From Polynucleobacter sp. AP-Kaivos-20-H2 (GTDB lineage: Bacteria > Pseudomonadota > Gammaproteobacteria > Burkholderiales > Burkholderiaceae), in the NCBI RefSeq assembly GCF_018882215.1, contig NZ_JACVOX010000002.1, forward strand, positions 1-64,000: a stretch of 64,000 bases of DNA. The letters are read 5' to 3'. The notes under the pieces are model-generated. The model did no database searches. It saw nothing but the letters and a program-made list of their open reading frames with translations, and was not told where the DNA came from. Below, piece by piece: positions 46,405 to 55,103 of the stretch. Each line of letters starts with the position of its first letter. Within the stretch, counting starts at the first letter, position 1. The position numbers were made by a program, and so were the translations under genes.

Positions 46405-46869
46405 TTAAACAGGACGAACATCAGCCCAGCAATTGGGAGTCTCATAAAGGCGAATAGCAGAAAGCTCGAGGCGACCACTAAATGCTTTGCTAAACACTGG
46501 TTGCAAGATAGCAAAAGCGGCGCGAGCAAGATTCTCCACAGTAGGGACGTGATCCATGATTACCGTCTTATGATTTGGCAAGCTCGCCAAAAAAGCAACT
46601 AAACCCTCATCTTCCTTGGCGACTAAAAATGCATGATCCCAAAGATCCACGATGTATTGGTTAGTTAGGCGTTTGATGTCACCAAAATCAAGCACCATTC
46701 CATCATCAGCTTTACCGGGGTGCTCTGCCACTTCACCAATCAGCGTCACTTCAATCGCATAACGATGCCCATGAAGATGACGACATTGCCCATCATGGTT
46801 TGGAATACGATGTCCTGAGTCAAACTCAAGACGACGGGTAATGGAAATAGGGGCTTGTTTATTGGTCAT
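46405..46869 (-). CDS. queD: 6-carboxy-5,6,7,8-tetrahydropterin synthase QueD
   Basis: A 154-residue PTPS-family enzyme in queuosine biosynthesis. It shows the catalytic Cys29 (DGQCRHLHGHRY), the zinc-binding His residues H20, H33 and H35, and the mid-protein MVLDFGDIK motif. With queE immediately upstream (36-bp gap) it catalyses early steps from 7,8-dihydroneopterin triphosphate. queC and queF are not in the window. Confidence 0.93.
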   Translation of the reverse strand: MTNKQAPISITRRLEFDSGHRIPNHDGQCRHLHGHRYAIEVTLIGEVAEHPGKADDGMVLDFGDIKRLTNQYIVDLWDHAFLVAKEDEGLVAFLASLPNHKTVIMDHVPTVENLARAAFAILQPVFSKAFSGRLELSAIRLYETPNCWADVRPV

Positions 46870-46905
46870 TGAGTACTAAAGTATTCTGATTTGAACTGAT
46901 TCATA

Positions 46906-47559
46906 TTAACGAATCCCAATGAGTTTATGAGATTGCAGACTTAGTCTCCACAAAGGACGTTTTTGACATAAGCTTACCGCCAATTCAGTATTGTTTTTCA
47001 GGTTCTGGCTATCCATCGGTTGTAAGAAACGATTGCGATAATCCATTCCCTCAAAACGGGCCATTAACTTTTCTAGCGGCTGGTGATCGTTTTGCGGAAT
47101 CACTAGCTTTAACTCATCTGCTTGCAGAACAATGAGTTCAGATCCTGCTTTTGGACTTACACATACCCAATCGATTCCCTTGGGAACTTTAATGGTGCCA
47201 TTAGTTTCAATAGCTACAGCAAACCCTTTTTGGTGAAGCGCAGCAATTAACTCTTCATCCAGTTGTAATAGAGGTTCGCCGCCGGTAAAAACTACATAGC
47301 GCTGCTGAGGACCGGCCGAAGTACTTCGCCATGAAGCCTCAATTGCATCCGCTAGGGAAATGGCAGTTTCAAACTTACCGCCTCCCAAGCCATCGCTACC
47401 TACAAAATCGGTGTCGCAAAACTGACAAATGGCAGTTGAGCGGTCTTCTTCGCGACCACTCCAAAGGTTACAGCCAGCAAAGCGACAAAACACTGCCGCC
47501 CTACCAGCGTGGGCACCTTCGCCCTGAAGCGTGGGAAATAGTTCTTTTACGGTATACAT
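46906..47559 (-). CDS. queE: 7-carboxy-7-deazaguanine synthase QueE
   Basis: A 217-residue radical-SAM enzyme. The cluster-binding motif is C30-x14-C45-x2-C48 (AGCNLWSGREEDRST..CQFC), the expanded form found in Burkholderia-type QueE rather than CxxxCxxC. The SAM-binding VFTGGEPLLQ follows. It converts carboxytetrahydropterin to CDG, the product of QueD being its substrate. Start MYTVKELFPTLQGEG is typical. Confidence 0.93.
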   Translation of the reverse strand: MYTVKELFPTLQGEGAHAGRAAVFCRFAGCNLWSGREEDRSTAICQFCDTDFVGSDGLGGGKFETAISLADAIEASWRSTSAGPQQRYVVFTGGEPLLQLDEELIAALHQKGFAVAIETNGTIKVPKGIDWVCVSPKAGSELIVLQADELKLVIPQNDHQPLEKLMARFEGMDYRNRFLQPMDSQNLKNNTELAVSLCQKRPLWRLSLQSHKLIGIR

Positions 47560-47587
47560 AACGATAAGGCTATTTTAAGCGCTTTAC

Positions 47588-48316
47588 TTACTTCCAGGAG
47601 ATTAACTCCCACTCCAGGTAGTCCTCCCAATAGGCATTGGACCAATAAACACCTGAAGTAATGTAGCGCCCTGAACTACGCCGAATAGCCCAGCGCCCGA
47701 TTTCTGGCGCAAACCATAAGTCCTCTTGCCTCACATTACCAACCCTAAATAGATCATTGCTGACAAAATTAGGTATTTCGTTATGAAACCGCAGAACGGT
47801 AAATTCTCCAGCCGGAGTCTGAATGCGCTCCCATTGAGATACAGTCATACTAAGCCCCCAGTAATAACTACCATCAGGATAGTTGGGGACTTGGTAGTGA
47901 GTAGTAAAAAATTCACTCCAGCCAATCTGTAATTGCTGAGGCCATAGAGAAATGGGTTTTGAAAATTTCTGCGGTGGCTGCCAATGGGGATCTTGCAGCA
48001 CAAATCCCCACGGAGATTGAATTTCATCGGGAAGCGATCCCGACTTCAGGCTTTTACGAGCAATTCGCACTTCGTTGCCTACTGAAACTACTTTTTCAGT
48101 AATAGTGTCAATAATCTCTTGATTAAATACATTGCGAACCTGGTAGACCCATTCTTGCCCTACCTTTGGCGCTCTTACGGTAGGGGTTGGTATTGGCTGT
48201 GTCTCAATAACTCCCTTGGGAACAGGCTGAGAGGCAACACACGCCATGAGAAAAGCAGGTAGCGCCAGTAAAATTAAACGGCGCAAAGTCTTTACTTGTA
48301 AGAAGTTAATTGCCAT
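47588..48316 (-). CDS. Putative lipoprotein, paralogue of the upstream gene
   Basis: A 242-residue protein with a lipoprotein-type signal (LRRLILLALPAFLMACVASQ). The mature part contains RAPKVGQEWVYQVRNVFN, EIQSPWGFV, PISLWPQQL, a GSYYWG segment and RQEDLWFAPEIGRWAIR. Nearly every one of these blocks recurs in the neighbour at 48292-48993, so the two arose by tandem duplication. Start 48316 overlaps the end of the upstream gene by 25 bp. I do not recognise a known family; the Trp-rich beta pattern suggests an envelope protein with a beta fold. Confidence 0.6.
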   Translation of the reverse strand: MAINFLQVKTLRRLILLALPAFLMACVASQPVPKGVIETQPIPTPTVRAPKVGQEWVYQVRNVFNQEIIDTITEKVVSVGNEVRIARKSLKSGSLPDEIQSPWGFVLQDPHWQPPQKFSKPISLWPQQLQIGWSEFFTTHYQVPNYPDGSYYWGLSMTVSQWERIQTPAGEFTVLRFHNEIPNFVSNDLFRVGNVRQEDLWFAPEIGRWAIRRSSGRYITSGVYWSNAYWEDYLEWELISWK

Positions 48317-48993
48317 TGAAAGCTATCTTCTAAATTTGGCATACCCAATTGACCCTGAATCATGTATGAGCCAGAGGACTCACGCGCTACCCAGCGACCA
48401 ATACTTGGTGCGAACCAAATCGTTTCCTTACGAATGCAGTTAACCTTGTTATCGTCATTACTCTCATAATTAATCAAGTTTTGATAACGCAAAGTTAAAA
48501 AAGTTCCGGCAGGCACGGTAATCTGCTCCCAGCCATGCGCGCTCATGTATTCCTGCCAACCATATGAGTTCTCGGAATATCCAGCCAAACTGTATTTTGT
48601 ATTTAACTGCTTACTCCAGCTAGAGCTTAGCTCTTGAGGCCACAAGGGAATTGGTGGCTTAAAGCTCATCACGCGCGGCCAAGCAGTATCAGTTTGAACA
48701 ACCCCCCATGGGCCTTGGATCTCACTAGGCAATCTTGCCCCGCTATCATCTGTACGATCAATCACAATGTTTGATCCTAGGCTAGCCACCCTTTCGGTAA
48801 TGACACCCAGAGTCTTGCCGTCAAAAGCATCACGCTTTACATATGTCCACTCTTGGCCTACCTGAGGAGCTCTCACGTTCGGAGTAGGTTTAGGCTGTGC
48901 AACTGGAGTACCCCGCTGATAGGCCAATGGAACTCCACAGGCAACTGGCACTAAGGCGGCTGATGCAATAAAAGAACGGCGTGATAAGTTCAT
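48292..48993 (-). CDS. Putative exported protein with Tat-like signal, paralogue of the downstream gene
   Basis: A 233-residue protein with a twin-arginine-like signal (NLSRRSFIASAALVPVACG). It shares RAPQVGQEWTYVKRDAFDG, EIQGPWGVV, PIPLWPQEL, SYGWQEY and RKETIWFAPSIGRWVAR with the next gene, although that one carries a Sec lipoprotein signal. AGGAGAGA precedes the ATG. The different export signals on two copies of one domain are unusual. Function unknown. Confidence 0.6.
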   Translation of the reverse strand: MNLSRRSFIASAALVPVACGVPLAYQRGTPVAQPKPTPNVRAPQVGQEWTYVKRDAFDGKTLGVITERVASLGSNIVIDRTDDSGARLPSEIQGPWGVVQTDTAWPRVMSFKPPIPLWPQELSSSWSKQLNTKYSLAGYSENSYGWQEYMSAHGWEQITVPAGTFLTLRYQNLINYESNDDNKVNCIRKETIWFAPSIGRWVARESSGSYMIQGQLGMPNLEDSFQWQLTSYK

Positions 48994-49056
48994 TTCTCTC
49001 TCCTACATTCATTTAACACTATGCAAATAATTTTACTTCTAGGTCATGCAAGCTAG

Positions 49057-50955
49057 CTATTGGTATAGGGTATTTTCTATGAAATTATTTGGGATAGTTG
49101 TCTTCGGAATAGTGACCCCCAACCCCTTAAACCAGGACTCAACTTTCATATCAAAGCCAACGCCATGCATATAGTTATAGATTGCCTTTTTCAGCCCCTG
49201 GCCGAGGACGTCATGATCAACCCCAGTAGGGTCAATAAAGGCAACATCATTCTTGGCAAACGTAATTTCCGGCAAAGGAACGAGTTCAATGCCATATTCT
49301 TGTGGATTCAGACCCACAGGAGAATGCACTGTACAGGTGAAGCGATGGAAGAATCCACTTTGGATGCAACCATTCTCAAAAAGTTGCTTCACGTATTCCA
49401 AGGCATCTACTGTTTCTTGAACTGTTTGAGTTGGAAAACCATACATCAGATATGCGTGTACCAAAATACCAGTATCCGAGAAGCCCTTAGTCACTCGAGC
49501 TACCTGCTCAACTGACACTCCTTTTTTCATCAAATTGAGAAGGCGATCGGAAGCCACTTCAAGGCCGCCTGACATGGCAATACAACCACTCTGAGCCAAA
49601 AGTTCAGCCAATTCAGGGGTGAAGGTTTTCTCAAAGCGAATATTGCCCCACCACGAGATCAGCACCTGACGGCGAATGAGTTCCTCAGCAAGAGCCTTTA
49701 ATATTTTTGGTGGGGCTGCTTCATCGACAAAGTGAAACCCCGTTTGCCCAGTCTCAGCAATAATTTGCTCGATACGATCCACTAGCAAGCTCGCTGAAGC
49801 AGTTTCATAACGAGAAATATAATCAAGGGACACATCACAAAAACTGCATTTTTTCCAATAACAGCCATGCGCAACAGTGAGCTTATTCCAACGACCATCA
49901 CTCCATAGGCGATGCATAGGGTTGAGCATGTCTAAAAGGGATAGGTAAGAATCCAGTGGCAACCCATCCCAAGTAGCGGTACCAACCTCCTCGAAAGGAA
50001 TATCAGGCTCCTGCCAATTGAGATATTGCACCCGATGACTTGAGTTGCGGATAAAGGTACGCACTAATCTTTCTGCAGAGCGCTTTCCCTCGAGATGTTC
50101 AAGCAGCGCAAGCAAAGGTCGCTCTCCAGAATCGAGCGTAATAAAGTCGACATAATCAAAAATACGGATATCAGAGAGCTCTCTCAGCTCTGTATTGACA
50201 TAGCCACCACCAAGAGCAATCTTGATTTGTGGATTGATCTTTTTAATTACCTGAGCGATCCGTAACGCCGCATACATTGCTCCCGGAAAAGGGACTGATA
50301 AGAGCACCAAACTAGGATCGTGTTTTTTAATCGTATGTTTTGTAAGCTTCTGCAGATGTAAATCCATCAGTGTTGGCTTAGCGTTCAATGCACTCTCTAA
50401 AGGCGTAAATGTGGGTTGACTCCCTGCTAGAGATTCTGCATAGCGAACGAATTCAAAACGATCGTCAACGGCATCACGCAAGACATCTGAAAGATCGTTG
50501 AGATAGAGGGTTGCAAAATGACGCGCCCGATCTTGAGAGCCCAAAGCGCCAAATGCCCAAGCCAAAGAATCGCCCGCCTCCTCATCGTCAAATGCATCCA
50601 AAGAAGCAAAGCGTGGCCCCTCAGGCAAGAAACCTCGAGCATTGATGCGATGACTCAGAGTGCTATCGCGCCCCTGCAGGAAAGCAATCACAGGCGCAAT
50701 ACTAGACTGATAAGCCGTAAAGTGGTCCAAGAAAAAATTGACACTAGCACTACGATTTTCTTCAGGGATATTGATTGCTTCAGCACGAATCTCTGCAATA
50801 CCCTCAGGCGTAAAAAAACTGAGCACTAGAGCCAAAGCCAGATCTTCTTGAACAGCATCAATGTCACGAGATCTCAAAAACCCTGTTAGATAGGCCGTAG
50901 AAGGATACGGCGTATTGAGCTGAGTCATTGGAGGAATGAGGCTTAATACCTTCAT
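49057..50955 (-). CDS. Radical SAM protein with N-terminal B12-binding-like domain
   Basis: A 632-residue protein. The N-terminal half (MKVLSLIPPMTQLNTPYPS ... IKIALGGGYVNTELREL) resembles a cobalamin-binding Rossmann domain with an insertion, but I see no DxHxxG motif. The radical-SAM core starts at C365-x4-C370-x2-C373 (HGCYWKKCSFCDVSLDYI), one residue wider than the classical CxxxCxxC; SGGLEVASDRLLNLMKKG and AYLMYGFPTQT follow, as in methylthiotransferase-like TIM barrels. It is followed 9 bp downstream of its neighbour's stop, so it is co-transcribed with the DUF455 ferritin-like gene. Substrate unknown. Confidence 0.8.
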   Translation of the reverse strand: MKVLSLIPPMTQLNTPYPSTAYLTGFLRSRDIDAVQEDLALALVLSFFTPEGIAEIRAEAINIPEENRSASVNFFLDHFTAYQSSIAPVIAFLQGRDSTLSHRINARGFLPEGPRFASLDAFDDEEAGDSLAWAFGALGSQDRARHFATLYLNDLSDVLRDAVDDRFEFVRYAESLAGSQPTFTPLESALNAKPTLMDLHLQKLTKHTIKKHDPSLVLLSVPFPGAMYAALRIAQVIKKINPQIKIALGGGYVNTELRELSDIRIFDYVDFITLDSGERPLLALLEHLEGKRSAERLVRTFIRNSSHRVQYLNWQEPDIPFEEVGTATWDGLPLDSYLSLLDMLNPMHRLWSDGRWNKLTVAHGCYWKKCSFCDVSLDYISRYETASASLLVDRIEQIIAETGQTGFHFVDEAAPPKILKALAEELIRRQVLISWWGNIRFEKTFTPELAELLAQSGCIAMSGGLEVASDRLLNLMKKGVSVEQVARVTKGFSDTGILVHAYLMYGFPTQTVQETVDALEYVKQLFENGCIQSGFFHRFTCTVHSPVGLNPQEYGIELVPLPEITFAKNDVAFIDPTGVDHDVLGQGLKKAIYNYMHGVGFDMKVESWFKGLGVTIPKTTIPNNFIENTLYQ

Positions 50956-50964
50956 ATGTATTGA

Positions 50965-51762
50965 CTATGACCCAAGAAGGCTTAACTCTTCAGATGTAAA
51001 ACCAGCCTGTTGACGAGCCTCCATATTGAATGGTGCTTTTAAAATAGGCGCTCGATATTGAATCGCCAACTCTCGATACGTGGCAATCGGAGAAAGACGA
51101 TCTTTATCGCATAAGAAATTAAACCAGCGGTTACCTATAAGTACGTGTCCAATTTCATCATTGAGGATGATTTCTAAAATCTCTACCGCTCTAGACTCTT
51201 TAATTTGCTTGAAGCGATCACAAATTGCTGGCACCGCATCTAAGCCTCTGGCTTCCATGGTTCTTGGTACTAGTGCCATTCTGGCAATAACTGAATCAGT
51301 CGTTCTCTCAACCATCTCCCACAAACTATTGTGAGCAGGAAAATCTCCGTAAGAAAATCCAAGCGCATGTAAATGCTCGTCTATTAAGCTAAAGTGATAA
51401 GCCTCTTCTTTGGCAACCTTCAGCCAATCTTCATAGTATTCCTTGGGCATATCTGGAAACCGCCAGATTGCATCTAACGCTAGGTTCATAGCATTAAATT
51501 CAATATGTGCAAGTGAATGCAATAAGCCTGCCCTACCCTCAAGCGTATCCATTCTTCTTTTAGGAACCAGCTTGGGAAGAACTAGCTCTGGCTTTAGTGG
51601 GCGACCTGGCAATACTAGATCTAAAGCATTTAGCGCTGAAGTGAGATCAAGCGCAATCAATTGCCGTTGGTACTCGTCAAATAATTGAAAAACTCGACTT
51701 ACCTTTATTTGCGCATCGGTAGTAGCCAGTATTTCAAGGGCGGCTTGGCGTAACTCGATCAT
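50965..51762 (-). CDS. DUF455 ferritin-like protein
   Basis: A 265-residue helical protein of the DUF455 family. Predicted diiron ligands are E88 (AHIEFNAMNLALDA), the pair E120-xx-H123 (KEEAYHFSLIDEH) and E203-xx-H206 (NDEIGHVLIG). This family sits close to the tRNA hydroxylase MiaE group by fold, but substrates are not defined. It is the first gene of a two-gene unit with the radical SAM protein, suggesting a joint, possibly RNA- or cofactor-modifying, activity. Confidence 0.82.
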   Translation of the reverse strand: MIELRQAALEILATTDAQIKVSRVFQLFDEYQRQLIALDLTSALNALDLVLPGRPLKPELVLPKLVPKRRMDTLEGRAGLLHSLAHIEFNAMNLALDAIWRFPDMPKEYYEDWLKVAKEEAYHFSLIDEHLHALGFSYGDFPAHNSLWEMVERTTDSVIARMALVPRTMEARGLDAVPAICDRFKQIKESRAVEILEIILNDEIGHVLIGNRWFNFLCDKDRLSPIATYRELAIQYRAPILKAPFNMEARQQAGFTSEELSLLGS

Positions 51763-51808
51763 TTATAAAAATTGGCTTGCATCCATAGGCATCGATTGTA
51801 CGCAAGTG

Positions 51809-51843
51809 CTAGCATTTCCTCAATTAAAGAAGGTAAATGCTAG
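51809..51843. repeat. Inverted repeat in the gap between the DUF455 gene and the small membrane genes
   Basis: CTAGCATTT and AAATGCTAG form a 9-bp perfect stem with a 17-nt loop. There is no T-run, so it is not a clear terminator. The gap 51763-51997 holds nothing else that I can identify apart from the promoter region expected for the small plus-strand genes. Confidence 0.4.
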
Positions 51844-51997
51844 GGCTCATTCGAGATACCTCCCCAGAGATATCAGGGTCACATAAAAAAAGGGGATAGC
51901 CCTATTTATTTGGATCAAAACCCATTGCCATTTTAAAGGTAGGCCTTGTATGATTGGGTCAGTCTAGAGCAAACTCAATTACTTAGGAGACGATTCA

Positions 51998-52147
51998 ATG
52001 TCCAGAGATAAATTAGGATTATTTGCGTTTGGCTTGGTAATTATTGGCTTTCTAGTGTTTGTGAAAACGGGCTCTTTTCTTCTATTTGCCATCGGCATCT
52101 TGTCCGTTGCTTTTTTAATATTCTCAAAAAGCAAATACATTAAATAG
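51998..52147 (+). CDS. Small membrane protein, 49 residues
   Basis: A 49-residue protein starting MSRDKLGLFAFGLVIIGFLV, with one long or two short hydrophobic segments covering residues 6-42 and a basic C-terminus (SKSKYIK). TTAGGAGACGATTCA provides a good ribosome site before the ATG. Its stop codon directly precedes the ATG of the next small gene, a sign of translational coupling. No family recognised. Confidence 0.6.
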   Translation: MSRDKLGLFAFGLVIIGFLVFVKTGSFLLFAIGILSVAFLIFSKSKYIK

Positions 52148-52333
52148 ATGACTGGCGTAAAACTAGAGCTGATCCTGGAATTTGGTGTGATATTGATTTC
52201 ACCAATTGTTTATCACCTCTATCTCTTGAAATACAAAAAAATAGCAAGAGAAATTGTTTTTAAGGATATCAAGATTTACTTGCTCCTATATGGACTCATT
52301 GCGGTGACTGGCTTATTTGTTTTCTTAAGATAG
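52148..52333 (+). CDS. Small two-helix membrane protein, 61 residues
   Basis: A 61-residue protein with two hydrophobic helices (LELILEFGVILISPIVYHLY and IYLLLYGLIAVTGLFVFL) joined by a basic loop (KYKKIAREIVFKD). It starts immediately after the stop of the preceding 49-residue gene and has no own ribosome site, consistent with coupling. It converges on the alternative oxidase gene. Function unknown. Confidence 0.55.
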   Translation: MTGVKLELILEFGVILISPIVYHLYLLKYKKIAREIVFKDIKIYLLLYGLIAVTGLFVFLR

Positions 52334-52370
52334 ACTAGATTAGCCAGATAAGAAGGGTCGAGTTTCTACA

Positions 52371-52970
52371 CTACCGATCGTATTCGCTAGCAAATTCATG
52401 ATTCACATCCCGATGATTAGCCTCATCCTCCCGAACCGCGATCACGACATCACGCAAGGTGGCATCTGCAGATAATTTCCAATAGTCAATTGCAATTTTT
52501 GGCGCAGGAATATTAGGCAATGTTCCATTATCAATTTCACGTAAATATTCTGTATAGGAATACACTGCCTCCTCCTCAAAATATCCAACAATGCGGTGGG
52601 CGGTTCGTGGGAAAAAAACGTAGATCACAAAGAACACATTCCAAAAGACTGCCTGAGCAAATAGCACTAAAAAGCGCTCAAATGCATTTGGTTTTGCAAT
52701 CTCAATAAAAGTCATTAAGTGCATTCTTTCATTCTCTGCCTCAGCCAACAAAGTGCGGATCTTAGGGCCGTAACCTGTTTTCATCTTGCGCAAACTCGTC
52801 AGGTGCGTCCACATTCCCGAGACCATACCAGGAACACCTGCAACGGTTTCAAGCACTACTGCGCGGTGACCATATCTTTTTTGGAAAAAAGTATCGGCAA
52901 AAAACCGCATACTTTTGGTAAAGAAAAGCGCTACTCTATCGGAGAAATTGATGGGTTGGTAGTGACTCAT
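52371..52970 (-). CDS. aox: Alternative oxidase (diiron ubiquinol oxidase)
   Basis: A 199-residue membrane-associated diiron oxidase that moves electrons from ubiquinol to O2 without pumping protons. All family motifs are present: LET (E41), NERMHL (E81, H84), FEEEAVYSY (around E133) and [12 protein letters not shown] (E183, H186), with a hydrophobic hairpin at residues 98-120. The short N-terminus is normal for bacterial forms. It lies 62 bp downstream of an NDH-2 gene on the same strand, making a two-enzyme, non-energy-conserving respiratory branch. Confidence 0.93.
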   Translation of the reverse strand: MSHYQPINFSDRVALFFTKSMRFFADTFFQKRYGHRAVVLETVAGVPGMVSGMWTHLTSLRKMKTGYGPKIRTLLAEAENERMHLMTFIEIAKPNAFERFLVLFAQAVFWNVFFVIYVFFPRTAHRIVGYFEEEAVYSYTEYLREIDNGTLPNIPAPKIAIDYWKLSADATLRDVVIAVREDEANHRDVNHEFASEYDR

Positions 52971-53032
52971 TTGAGACTCTTAAGCTTGTGATATGCATAA
53001 ATACTACTCGCTCAAGAGAAAGTTTGCTGAGC

Positions 53033-54370
53033 CTAGTGAAGCTTGACGATAGAATGCGTTCTACGATGGATTAAACGACTAATAGTGTCCAGAGCAACTT
53101 TAACCCAGCCATGCAAGGCAAGTTGATGCAGCTTATATAGGCTGATATACATCAGCTTTGCGAACAAACCCTCCACCATCAGACTGCCGCCAATCAGACC
53201 ACCCATCATGCTACCCACGCTGCTATATTCACCCAAGGATACGAGAGATCCAAAATCACGATATTGATAGGGCTTCAGTGGCTTGCCATCAATAATCTGA
53301 TTGATTTGAGAGAACAGATGCGAGGCTTGTTGATGAGCTGCCTGAGCCCTTGGGGGCACTATACCGCCTTTACCATTATTGGCTTGAGGCCATGGACATG
53401 CCGCACAATCTCCCATAGCAAAGACGTGGGGGTCACGAGTGGTTTGTAAGGTGGGGAATACTACCAATTGATTGGCATGATTACTCTCTAATCCGCCAAT
53501 CTCTTTCAGAAAATCTGGCGCTTTAACCCCGGCCGCCCAAACAATTAATTCCGCAGGGATCTCTACGCCGTTGGATAAGCAGACTCGATCAGCCTGTATT
53601 TGCTGGACCTTCGCACCGGTCATTACCTCCACCCCAAGGTCTGTCAACAACTTTTCAGCAGCGCCTGAGATTCTTGTAGAGAGGGCAGGCAATATCTTGG
53701 GAGCAGCTTCAATCAAAATTACCTTCAGATCTTTCTCGGGATCTACCCTATCCATTCCGAAAGAAATAATAGCACGTGTTGTGCGATGCAGTTCAGCGGC
53801 TAGCTCTACTCCGGTCGCCCCAGCTCCAATAATCACTACCTGTAGTTGATGGGGTTTTAAAGCCTGAGTTTGAGTTTGCGCCCTTAAACAGGCATTCACC
53901 AAGCGCAAATGAAAGCGCTTTGCATCTACAAGAGACTCGAGCCTTTGAGCGTACTGCTCAACACCCGGAGTTCCAAAATCATTCGTCAAGCTTCCAATAG
54001 AAATAATTAAGGTGTCGTAAGGAATCGCTTGTAGTGGAGTGACCAATTCACCTGAGTCATCATAAAAAGGGGCCACCTGAATCTGACGGTTCACCCTATC
54101 TATCCCCATCAGCTCACCTAGCCGAAAGCCAAAATGGTGCCAGTGTGCTTGTGCAATGTAATCAAGCTCCTGATCAGCCATATCCATAGAGCCTGCTGCA
54201 ACTTCATGTAGTTTTGGCTTCCATAAATGCGTGCGATTCTTATCCACCAAGACAACCGATACCTTCTTGGAGGCATTCTTGCGGGTGTGATATCGATCGC
54301 CAAGTTTAGTGGCCAGCTCCAGGCCGCCAGCGCCACCACCTACGATCACAATACGATGTTGTTGGGTCAT
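53033..54370 (-). CDS. ndh: Type II NADH:quinone oxidoreductase (NDH-2)
   Basis: A 445-residue flavoprotein with an FAD motif (IVIVGGGAGGLELATKLGD), an NADH motif (VVIIGAGATGVELAAELH) and the C-terminal ELIVWAAGVKAP and VFAMGDCAACPWP blocks. The last 60 residues include an amphipathic membrane-anchoring region (MVEGLFAKLMYISLYKLHQL). NDH-2 transfers electrons from NADH to quinone without proton pumping. It is next to the alternative oxidase gene and 42 bp from the tspO gene. Confidence 0.92.
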   Translation of the reverse strand: MTQQHRIVIVGGGAGGLELATKLGDRYHTRKNASKKVSVVLVDKNRTHLWKPKLHEVAAGSMDMADQELDYIAQAHWHHFGFRLGELMGIDRVNRQIQVAPFYDDSGELVTPLQAIPYDTLIISIGSLTNDFGTPGVEQYAQRLESLVDAKRFHLRLVNACLRAQTQTQALKPHQLQVVIIGAGATGVELAAELHRTTRAIISFGMDRVDPEKDLKVILIEAAPKILPALSTRISGAAEKLLTDLGVEVMTGAKVQQIQADRVCLSNGVEIPAELIVWAAGVKAPDFLKEIGGLESNHANQLVVFPTLQTTRDPHVFAMGDCAACPWPQANNGKGGIVPPRAQAAHQQASHLFSQINQIIDGKPLKPYQYRDFGSLVSLGEYSSVGSMMGGLIGGSLMVEGLFAKLMYISLYKLHQLALHGWVKVALDTISRLIHRRTHSIVKLH

Positions 54371-54412
54371 GAATTCATCTTTATATACACTACTGACATA
54401 CTAGTCGTATTT

Positions 54413-54886
54413 TTAGGTAAAGGGCCCATTCAATCGAACCGTATCCCAATTTAAAACAATAGCAATGCTAACCCATAGCAAATAAGGCAACATGTATAAA
54501 CTATATCTAGTCGAGACTTTTCTGATCGTCAGCAATATGGCAAGGACTGAGAGCCATAAAAACAGGGACTCATACAAAGACCAATCTGGCCTTTGAAAGC
54601 GAAAATATAAAATACTCCATAGCAAATTGAAAAAAGCATTTAGCCAAAATAGAATATTTAAACGACTCAGAATAGTAGTGTCTGAAGTCAAATGTTTTGC
54701 ACCTACCCAGGCAACGCCAGACAAAACAAAAATAGTAGACCAGATGGGGCCAAATGCCCAATCTGGAGGCTTCCAAAACGGCTCTTTTAAAGCGTGATAC
54801 CAAGGCCCCAAATCGGTTGCTAAGCCGCCCAGTATCGCCACTGTTAAACCCCAGACCAATGGCATGACCATTCTTTTGTTTAACAT
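54413..54886 (-). CDS. tspO: TspO/MBR family tryptophan-rich sensory protein
   Basis: A 157-residue membrane protein with five predicted helices and the family signatures PFWKPPDWAFGPIWS and LNAFFNLLWS. TspO binds porphyrins and, in Rhodobacter sphaeroides, modulates photosynthesis gene expression in response to oxygen. Its place between NDH-2 and dxs/hemA in this phototrophy-linked region supports a tetrapyrrole-related role. A second in-frame Met (54874) is possible as start. Confidence 0.9.
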   Translation of the reverse strand: MLNKRMVMPLVWGLTVAILGGLATDLGPWYHALKEPFWKPPDWAFGPIWSTIFVLSGVAWVGAKHLTSDTTILSRLNILFWLNAFFNLLWSILYFRFQRPDWSLYESLFLWLSVLAILLTIRKVSTRYSLYMLPYLLWVSIAIVLNWDTVRLNGPFT

Positions 54887-54951
54887 TGTTTTAATGAACC
54901 TTTAACCAAAAAGGAGTTAGTTAAGATCAGAGCTCTTTTAAGGCTCCGTAT

Positions 54952-55092
54952 TTAGAGGTAATAGTAAATCAAGAAAAATACTAGGATGAAAAGGTTGAGG
55001 GTGCCAAAGATAATGGCAACAGGCTTACCGATATACATCCACTTTTGTTCTTTTGATAAACGTACAGGCTCTTTTTTTTCTTGCTTGAACAT
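54952..55092 (-). CDS. Small single-helix membrane protein between dxs and tspO, 46 residues
   Basis: A 46-residue open frame reading MFKQEKKEPVRLSKEQKWMY at the start, then a single hydrophobic helix (about residues 24-45) ending in YYYL at the C-terminus. The charged N-terminal half followed by one helix matches the layout of small photosynthesis or assembly proteins. It starts 11 bp after the dxs stop on the same strand. The ribosome site is poor, so coupling to dxs may be needed. No family recognised. Confidence 0.5.
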   Translation of the reverse strand: MFKQEKKEPVRLSKEQKWMYIGKPVAIIFGTLNLFILVFFLIYYYL

Positions 55093-55103
55093 GAAATAGA
55101 TAC

